From an uncultured Fibrobacter sp. (GTDB lineage Bacteria > Fibrobacterota > Fibrobacteria > Fibrobacterales > Fibrobacteraceae), in the NCBI RefSeq assembly GCF_947305105.1, contig NZ_CAMZCS010000021.1, positions 1-56,492 on the forward strand: a stretch of 56,492 bases of DNA, in the 5' to 3' direction. The stretch's first letter is position 1. Each line of letters opens with the position of its first letter. Of the stretch, positions 51,678 to 56,492 are shown piece by piece. A program made the translations under genes and the position numbers. The notes below the pieces were generated by a model. The model was not told the origin of the DNA, ran no database searches, and worked only from the letters and a program-made list of their open reading frames with translations.

Positions 51678-52715
51678 ATGTCTTTGAAAATATGTATTCC
51701 TGCAATAGCGGCATTCATTCTCGTGGCATGCGGCGGCGACGGCAATAAAGCCAGTGATCCGGAACCCTCTGCCGAGGCCGATTTTGTGGTGGATACCTTC
51801 GGCGACCTTTCTGTTTGCACCGACAAACGTGAAGGCGCGACCGCCTACGTGAAAGACGAAGATAACGCTTATATTTGCACCGACGGTGATTGGACCATCG
51901 ACACTAACGCCGATACTCGCAAAAAATCCAGCAGCGGCAAAGACAAAGCGAAATCATCCTCCTCGCGTTGCGAAGATTGTAAGGATGGTGCAAATTCTAA
52001 CGGCAGTTCGGGGAATCAAAAAACCGCATGGGATTATTTGAACCCAAATATTGATTATGACGAAATGGTCGATGACCGCGACGGTCAGGTTTACAAGACG
52101 GTGAAGATTGGCGACCAGGTGTGGATGGCGGAGAACTTGAACTACAAAGTGGACTCTAGTTTTTGCTACAACGATTCTCTCGAATATTGCGAAAAGTATG
52201 GACGGCTTTACAAGTGGGCTGCGGCGGTTGACAAGTCCGAAGAGGAATGTGGCTACGGCAATGTTTGCAGGCTTTCCGGCAAGGTACGTGGTGTGTGTCC
52301 TGAGGGCTGGCATTTGCCCGATACTACGGAATGGATAACGCTGTTTACCGGAGTCGGCGGACAATTTGTCGGAGCCGGCGTACAATGGACTGCGGGCAAT
52401 ATCCTGAAATCGCAGACTGGTTGGAATAATGATGGCAACGGTACTGATGATGATGACAACATGAATGAATTAATGTCGCAGATGGGTTGGAATGGTAATG
52501 GCGATGGCTCAGACGCTTATGGTTTTTCCGCGATTCCATCGGGCTACAGGAACAGCTATGGCTTCTTCCGCAACAACTCCTCCTACTTCTGGAGTGCCTC
52601 TGAAAACGATGGCGACTACGCCTACTGCATGTCCCTCTTCTACTACATCGAGAATGCGTCCCTGAGCTTCGGCGAAAAGAGTGAAGCATCTTCTGTTCGT
52701 TGTCTCAAGGACTAG
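51678..52715 (+). CDS. FISUMP lipoprotein, single domain
   Basis: 345 aa. Lipobox LVAC with Cys18. The first 82 residues are nearly identical to the preceding gene (for example FVVDTFGDLSVCTDKREG), showing recent duplication. After the Ser/Lys linker an extra CEDCKDGANSNG insert precedes the single FISUMP domain (about 133-345), which carries an Asp/Asn-rich loop of its own. Ends SVRCLKD. It is followed by two palindromes. Confidence 0.88.
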   Translation: MSLKICIPAIAAFILVACGGDGNKASDPEPSAEADFVVDTFGDLSVCTDKREGATAYVKDEDNAYICTDGDWTIDTNADTRKKSSSGKDKAKSSSSRCEDCKDGANSNGSSGNQKTAWDYLNPNIDYDEMVDDRDGQVYKTVKIGDQVWMAENLNYKVDSSFCYNDSLEYCEKYGRLYKWAAAVDKSEEECGYGNVCRLSGKVRGVCPEGWHLPDTTEWITLFTGVGGQFVGAGVQWTAGNILKSQTGWNNDGNGTDDDDNMNELMSQMGWNGNGDGSDAYGFSAIPSGYRNSYGFFRNNSSYFWSASENDGDYAYCMSLFYYIENASLSFGEKSEASSVRCLKD

Positions 52716-52725
52716 AAAGGCGAAT

Positions 52726-52795
52726 GTCATGACATTGTGCTGGCACAATGCCATGACTGAGCCGCTTGTCCTGCGCTACGAAGTAGCGCCAGGAC
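52726..52795. repeat. Two tandem palindromes between FISUMP and fic genes
   Basis: First: GTCATGACATTGTGC-TG-GCACAATGCCATGAC (52726-52757), 15-bp arms with one mismatch. Second: GTCCTGCGCTAC-GAA-GTAGCGCCAGGAC (52768-52795), one bulge. Between them is TGAGCCGC, shared with the palindrome at 16-40. No T-run follows, so it looks like a repeat element rather than a plain terminator, though it separates convergent genes. Confidence 0.7.
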
Positions 52796-52810
52796 TAGCT
52801 TTAGGCACAT

Positions 52811-53875
52811 TTACCGGGTTATGATCACGCGCCATTCCCTGTTTTCTGTTCGGACAATGTAGCCCTTATCCATCATTGATTTTAGCTGTTTTTGTATGGC
52901 GGACATGTTTATGCCGATATTCTCTCTAAGTTCGGCGTAGGTTATGTCCGGATAATCAGAGAGTAGTTCCAGAATTTTGCTGGAATTTTCAGTGCGGAAC
53001 TGCACTTGTTCACCATCAAACCACCAGACTCCGGGGCCTTGCTCCTTGACAAATCGCACGTTGAACATAATTTCGTTGGCGTACATTTTTCGGAAATAGT
53101 TCCGGAAGGGGCGGATTTGCGTTAGTGTCGCCCGAGCTCCGTCGGATGGAGCGGGGCCCACATTTAAATCAGTTTCGTGAAGTGCTTCGAGATAATCGTT
53201 CTTTTGGCGGCTGCGCACTACGAGCAACGGGTAACCATGCCTTGCAAGGATATAGTTGACCATCAGTCGGGCTATTCTTCCGTTTCCGTCTTCAAATGGA
53301 TGTATTCGAATATACCGATAATGGAATAGGGCGGCAAGGTCTACCGGCGATAGCTTTCCTTCGCTCTCGCTCAGGTTGTACCAGTCTACTAGATCGCTCA
53401 TCAGCGAGGGCGTTTCCTCGGGCGATGCGTAAGTGAATATGTCCCCATAGCGGGTGACGACGCTGTTCGGCCTTGTCTTGTACTGGCCTGCGTGAATTGT
53501 GTAGGATGAAGCGTTTCCGTCGGGACGAACGTAGTGGACCTGGTAATCTTCTCGAAGAAGGGTCCTGTGCAACTGCCGTATAAAGTGCTGGGTAAGGGGA
53601 AAACTTTTTTCTTGCGACTCTGCCAGAGATAGCTTTAGACAGACGTTGCTTGCTTTCATTTCTTCGCAATCTTTTAGCTTGGCGGTCCCGCTTACCTTTC
53701 CGAAGAAGAGCAGGAGTTCCGTCTGCCCGTAAGTGAGGGTGTTGCCCTCGATGTGGTTGCTATTGTAGTTGAAATCGATTGTAAACCGTCTGTTTAGGCG
53801 ATGCTTGTTGTACTCGCAGAGGGGCTGCAGCGAATTCCATGATTCCAGGGCTTCTTCGAGATTTTTCGACGTCAT
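52811..53875 (-). CDS. Fic-domain AMP-transferase-like protein with winged helix
   Basis: 354 aa. The inhibitory motif SNHIEGN (about 38-44, S/TxxxEG/N) is followed by the Fic core with HPFEDGNGRIARL near 205. A C-terminal winged helix (about 290-350, ITYAELRENIGINMSAIQKQL) follows. Fic enzymes usually transfer AMP to a target Tyr/Ser/Thr; the built-in motif predicts autoinhibition. ATG 53875 is preferred over the longer frame because a TATATT ends 6 nt upstream and two operator-like palindromes lie in the extra part. No antitoxin gene is adjacent. Confidence 0.88.
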   Translation of the reverse strand: MTSKNLEEALESWNSLQPLCEYNKHRLNRRFTIDFNYNSNHIEGNTLTYGQTELLLFFGKVSGTAKLKDCEEMKASNVCLKLSLAESQEKSFPLTQHFIRQLHRTLLREDYQVHYVRPDGNASSYTIHAGQYKTRPNSVVTRYGDIFTYASPEETPSLMSDLVDWYNLSESEGKLSPVDLAALFHYRYIRIHPFEDGNGRIARLMVNYILARHGYPLLVVRSRQKNDYLEALHETDLNVGPAPSDGARATLTQIRPFRNYFRKMYANEIMFNVRFVKEQGPGVWWFDGEQVQFRTENSSKILELLSDYPDITYAELRENIGINMSAIQKQLKSMMDKGYIVRTENREWRVIITR

Positions 53876-53881
53876 GATTTT

Positions 53882-53887
53882 AATATA
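53882..53887 (-). promoter_or_regulatory. -10 element of fic gene, predicted leaderless
   Basis: Minus-strand TATATT, then 6 nt, then ATG at 53875. No Shine-Dalgarno. The proximal palindrome covers where a -35 would be. Confidence 0.5.
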
Positions 53888-53899
53888 ATAAAAAAAATG

Positions 53900-53931
53900 T
53901 GATAAAAGTGGTGTTATACCACCTTTTATCA
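53900..53931. promoter_or_regulatory. Proximal operator-like palindrome at fic
   Basis: TGATAAAAGTGGT and ACCACCTTTTATCA pair except for one bulged base. The core is GTGGTGTTATACCAC (53908-53922). Confidence 0.55.
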
Positions 53932-53965
53932 TGTTTTTCTTAATTTAATGCGCGAAAAATAGCCG

Positions 53966-53989
53966 AAAAGGTGGTATTATGCCACTTTT
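53966..53989. promoter_or_regulatory. Distal operator-like palindrome at fic
   Basis: AAAAGGTGGT-ATTAT-GCCACTTTT, core GTGGTATTATGCCAC (53971-53985). It is a near copy of the proximal element in inverted form. Core centres are 63 bp apart, six helical turns. Confidence 0.55.
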
Positions 53990-54017
53990 ACGGCCGAAAA
54001 TTGTATTGTCTTTAGGC

Positions 54018-54881
54018 TCAGTCGCCCCAGATTTTCAGGATGTCCCCGTACAGGTCGATGCGGCGGTCGCGGAAGTGCGGCCACCAGCGGCGATTCTCTT
54101 CGGTTTCGGCGAGGTCGATTTCGACGGTGGAGACCCCGAGGAATTCGGGGGAGCACTTTTCGAGAATGTAGCCGTCGGGTGCGGCGGCAAAGCTCGTGCC
54201 CCAGAACGTGAGGTGGCCTTCGGTGCCGCCACGGTTTGCCGCAATCACGAAGGTGCGGTTCGCAATGGCGTGGCCGCGCATGACGGTCATCCAGCTGTCC
54301 TGCTGGCGCGGGTAGATTTCCTTGGGTTCAGAATCCATCCAGCCGATGGCGGTGGGGTAGATGAGCACGTCTGCGCCCTTGAGGCTCATGATGCGGGCGG
54401 CTTCCGGGAACCACTGGTCCCAGCAGATGAGCACGCCCAAAGTGCCTGCGCTTGTCTTGATGGGCTCGAAGCCCGTGTCGCCCGGGATGAAGTAGTACTT
54501 TTCGTAGAAGGCGGGATCGTCGGGAATGTGGCTCTTGCGGTAGAGCCCGGCGATGCTGCCGTCGCGCTCGAATACGAAGGCGGAATTGTGGTAGATGCCG
54601 CGGGCGCGCTTCTCGAAGAAGGGGAACACCACGACGGCGTTCAGTTCCTTCGCGATGGACTGCCACTGGCCCACAATCGGGTGGTCCTTTTCGATAGCGA
54701 GGTCAAAGAAGTCCGCGTTCTCCTCGAACGGGAAGTACGGCGTGTGGAAGAGTTCCGGCAACACGACCAGGTCGTAGCCCTTGCCCTTGAGGGCGCGGGC
54801 CTGTTCCACGTACCAGGCGTTATTCGAATCGAAATCGCCCGTCCACTTGCCTTGCAGCGTGGCTACTTTAATCTTGCTCAT
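54018..54881 (-). CDS. aguB: N-carbamoylputrescine amidase
   Basis: 287 aa nitrilase-superfamily enzyme, N-carbamoylputrescine to putrescine, CO2 and ammonia. Catalytic triad: Glu in LPELFHTPYF near 43, Lys in YRKSHIPD near 115, Cys in LICWDQWFPEA near 150. Total length and the C-terminal RRWWPHFRDRRIDLY block match AguB. It lies downstream of proS, separated by heptamer array K, and is not next to aguA. Confidence 0.94.
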   Translation of the reverse strand: MSKIKVATLQGKWTGDFDSNNAWYVEQARALKGKGYDLVVLPELFHTPYFPFEENADFFDLAIEKDHPIVGQWQSIAKELNAVVVFPFFEKRARGIYHNSAFVFERDGSIAGLYRKSHIPDDPAFYEKYYFIPGDTGFEPIKTSAGTLGVLICWDQWFPEAARIMSLKGADVLIYPTAIGWMDSEPKEIYPRQQDSWMTVMRGHAIANRTFVIAANRGGTEGHLTFWGTSFAAAPDGYILEKCSPEFLGVSTVEIDLAETEENRRWWPHFRDRRIDLYGDILKIWGD

Positions 54882-54911
54882 AAGTCATTCCCGCGATTAT
54901 GTTGTTATTCC

Positions 54912-54939
54912 TAACCACTAACCACCAACCACTGTTTAC
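54912..54939. repeat. Heptamer array K
   Basis: Four 7-nt units: TAACCAC twice, CAACCAC, TGTTTAC. The proS stop (54936-54938) lies in the last. The order matches the start of array B. Confidence 0.78.
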
Positions 54940-56492
54940 TTCTCAAAGAACTCCTTCGCCTTGGCGACAACGTCTTCCACCTTGACCATGGTGAATTCCT
55001 TCTCGTTGCGGAACTTCCATTCCACTTCGCCGTTCACGAGGCCCTTCTTGCCGATAGCGATACGCACCGGAGAACCCCAGAGGTCGGCGTCCTTGAATTT
55101 GACGCCCGGGCGTTCGTCGCGGTCGTCCACCAGCACGTCGATGCCGGCTGCTTCGAGTTCCTTCTCGAACTTTTCGGCGAGTTCCATGAGTTCGGCTTCC
55201 TTGCCAATCGGAACGATTTCCACCTGGAACGGGGCGATGGACTTGGGCCAGATCGGTCCGAAGTCATCGTGGCTGTTTTCCACGACGGAGGCCATCAAGC
55301 GACCCACGCCGATACCGTAGCAGCCCATGATGGCCGGAGCGGTGGTCTTTTCGGCAGTGAGGAACTTGGCGCCCATAGATTCGGAGAACTTGGTGCCGAG
55401 CTTGAAGATGTTGCCCATTTCGATGCCGCGAGTTTCCGTGAGGAGTTCACCGCAGCAGGGGCACTTGCAGACTTCGGATGCTTCGGCAATGTCGGCCACT
55501 TCGAACTTCGGGAAGTCGCGCTTCGGGTTGCAATGCTTGAAGTGGAAGCCTTCTTCGTTGGCGCCGGTCACGAGATCGAAGGAATCGGCGATTGCTTCGT
55601 CCACGATGATGCGGGTGTCGTGAGAATTGATCGGGGACGCAAAGCCCGGAACCATGCCGCAAGCCTTGATGAGGCTGTCTTCGGCCGGGTAGAGTTCCTT
55701 GGCCTTCAGCAAGTTGTGGAGCTTGATTTCGGAAACATCGAGGTTGCCCGGAACAACGACCGTGATGAGCTTGCCTTCGAAGTCGAAGAACACGCACTTG
55801 GCGGTCGATTCAGCCGGGACGTTCAGGAACTTGGTGAGTTCGTCGATGCTTTCGCTGTTCGGCGTGGCGACCTTTTCGAGCGTAGCGTTTTCGTCGCCCT
55901 TGAACGGGACGCGCTGGAACTTCGCAATTTCGCGGTTGGCCTGGTAGCCGCACTTCTTACAAAGAATCAGGTAGTCTTCGCCGTTCGGGGTGTCGAGCAT
56001 GAATTCGTGGGCCACCTTACCGCCCATGATACCCGTATCGCTCTGCACCACCACCGGTTCAATGCCCACGCGACGGTAAATGCGGAGGTAAGCATCGTAT
56101 TCTTCCTGGTAGTGACGGTCGAGGTCTTCTTGGCTGGTGTGGAAACTGTAGGCATCCTTCATCAGGAATTCGCGGACGCGGATAAGGCCGCCGCGGGCAC
56201 GAGCTTCGTCACGATACTTGGTCTTGAACTGGTAGAGCATCACCGGCAGCTGCTTGTAGCTGTTGAGCACGTAGCGCACGAGGTCGGTCATGGCTTCTTC
56301 GTGCGTCATGGCGAGCACCATGTTGTGGTTGTTGCGGTCCTTGAAGCGCAGGAGTTCTTCGCCGATGGCCTGGTAACGGCCCGATTCGCTCCAGAGTTCA
56401 GCGGTCTGCACCACCGGCAGGTCCACTTCGATACCGCCAATCTTGTTCATTTCTTCGCGGATGATGTTTACAATCTTCTGGATCACGCGGAA
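54936..56492 (-). CDS. proS: Prolyl-tRNA synthetase, 5' end outside window
   Basis: The last 519 codons are present; the frame is open to the window edge, so the start and roughly the first 50-60 residues are missing. Class II motifs: RDEARARGGLIRVREFLMKDAYSFH (motif 2 region), the INS editing domain (about 220-390 of the visible part), GIEMGNIFKLGTKFSESMGAKF, GCYGIGVGR (motif 3) and a C-terminal anticodon domain with DDRDERPGVKFKDADL. It attaches proline to tRNA-Pro. Its TAA is inside heptamer array K. Confidence 0.95.
   Translation of the reverse strand, partial: FRVIQKIVNIIREEMNKIGGIEVDLPVVQTAELWSESGRYQAIGEELLRFKDRNNHNMVLAMTHEEAMTDLVRYVLNSYKQLPVMLYQFKTKYRDEARARGGLIRVREFLMKDAYSFHTSQEDLDRHYQEEYDAYLRIYRRVGIEPVVVQSDTGIMGGKVAHEFMLDTPNGEDYLILCKKCGYQANREIAKFQRVPFKGDENATLEKVATPNSESIDELTKFLNVPAESTAKCVFFDFEGKLITVVVPGNLDVSEIKLHNLLKAKELYPAEDSLIKACGMVPGFASPINSHDTRIIVDEAIADSFDLVTGANEEGFHFKHCNPKRDFPKFEVADIAEASEVCKCPCCGELLTETRGIEMGNIFKLGTKFSESMGAKFLTAEKTTAPAIMGCYGIGVGRLMASVVENSHDDFGPIWPKSIAPFQVEIVPIGKEAELMELAEKFEKELEAAGIDVLVDDRDERPGVKFKDADLWGSPVRIAIGKKGLVNGEVEWKFRNEKEFTMVKVEDVVAKAKEFFEK

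Noticed and set aside
52811-53932. Longer Fic protein starting at 53932
   Set aside because: The extra 19 codons run through a palindrome and a -10 element; the family N-terminus begins at 53875.

Overview
The window looks like a chromosomal segment of a Fibrobacter-type bacterium (Fibrobacterota). Reasons: two lipoproteins built on the FISUMP domain (Fibrobacter succinogenes major paralogous domain), a TIGR02147-type protein, many short lipoproteins with poly-Ser linkers, a secreted family 26 glycoside hydrolase with a C-terminal sorting-like domain, an LptD homologue (so an outer membrane), and a -10 element usually read as TATATT or TAAATT. No rRNA, tRNA, CRISPR array or insertion sequence was recognised.

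Layout. 271-9734 (+): nucleotide-pool enzymes (dgt, a HAD 5'-nucleotidase), two secreted proteins, lptD, the maf-rodZ-hisB overlap cluster and a Cys-rich secreted protein. 9783-13764: a minus-strand GH26 mannanase-like enzyme, divergent from a TIGR02147 protein coupled to a lipoprotein. 13780-15789 (-): small ORF, hflX, pgpA. 15864-18485 (-): an AT-rich two-gene cassette of a repeat-bearing peptide and a radical SAM/SPASM enzyme, read here as a RiPP system. 19402-22463 (+): yejE-like permease, patatin, ABC ATPase. 22465-24833: AT-rich lipoprotein segment and an Rpn-type nuclease. 24862-29489: sirtuin and M20 peptidase, divergent from pyrD, a small barrel and a PDZ-thioredoxin fusion. 30634-38497 (-): lipoprotein, tilS, ftsH, folP, cdaA and a formylglycine-enzyme-like protein. 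38555-45557: small basic ORF, lipoprotein, histidine phosphatase, hisI, outer-membrane barrel, PHP phosphoesterase and a GT9-like protein. 45606-56492: rnhA, two tandem barrel paralogues, aguA, two FISUMP lipoproteins, a Fic enzyme, aguB and the 3' part of proS. aguA and aguB together convert agmatine to putrescine.

Three things stand out. First, eleven degenerate tandem arrays with a strict 7-nt period are scattered over the window. In six junctions the stop codon of one or both neighbouring genes lies inside the array, and three more sit in frame inside tilS, where together with small palindromes they add about 85 residues to two loops. I know of no description of these in Fibrobacter; heptanucleotide STRR repeats of heterocystous cyanobacteria are the nearest known parallel. 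Second, the peptide/radical SAM cassette has six P-[Y/H]-[K/R] units in its precursor, a complete SPASM cysteine set in its enzyme, a hairpin between the two genes and a terminator after them; it resembles triceptide (three-residue cyclophane) pathways. Third, eight genes have a -10-like hexamer ending 6 or 7 nt before the start codon and no Shine-Dalgarno, which predicts leaderless mRNAs, while several secreted proteins have a clear AAGGAG.
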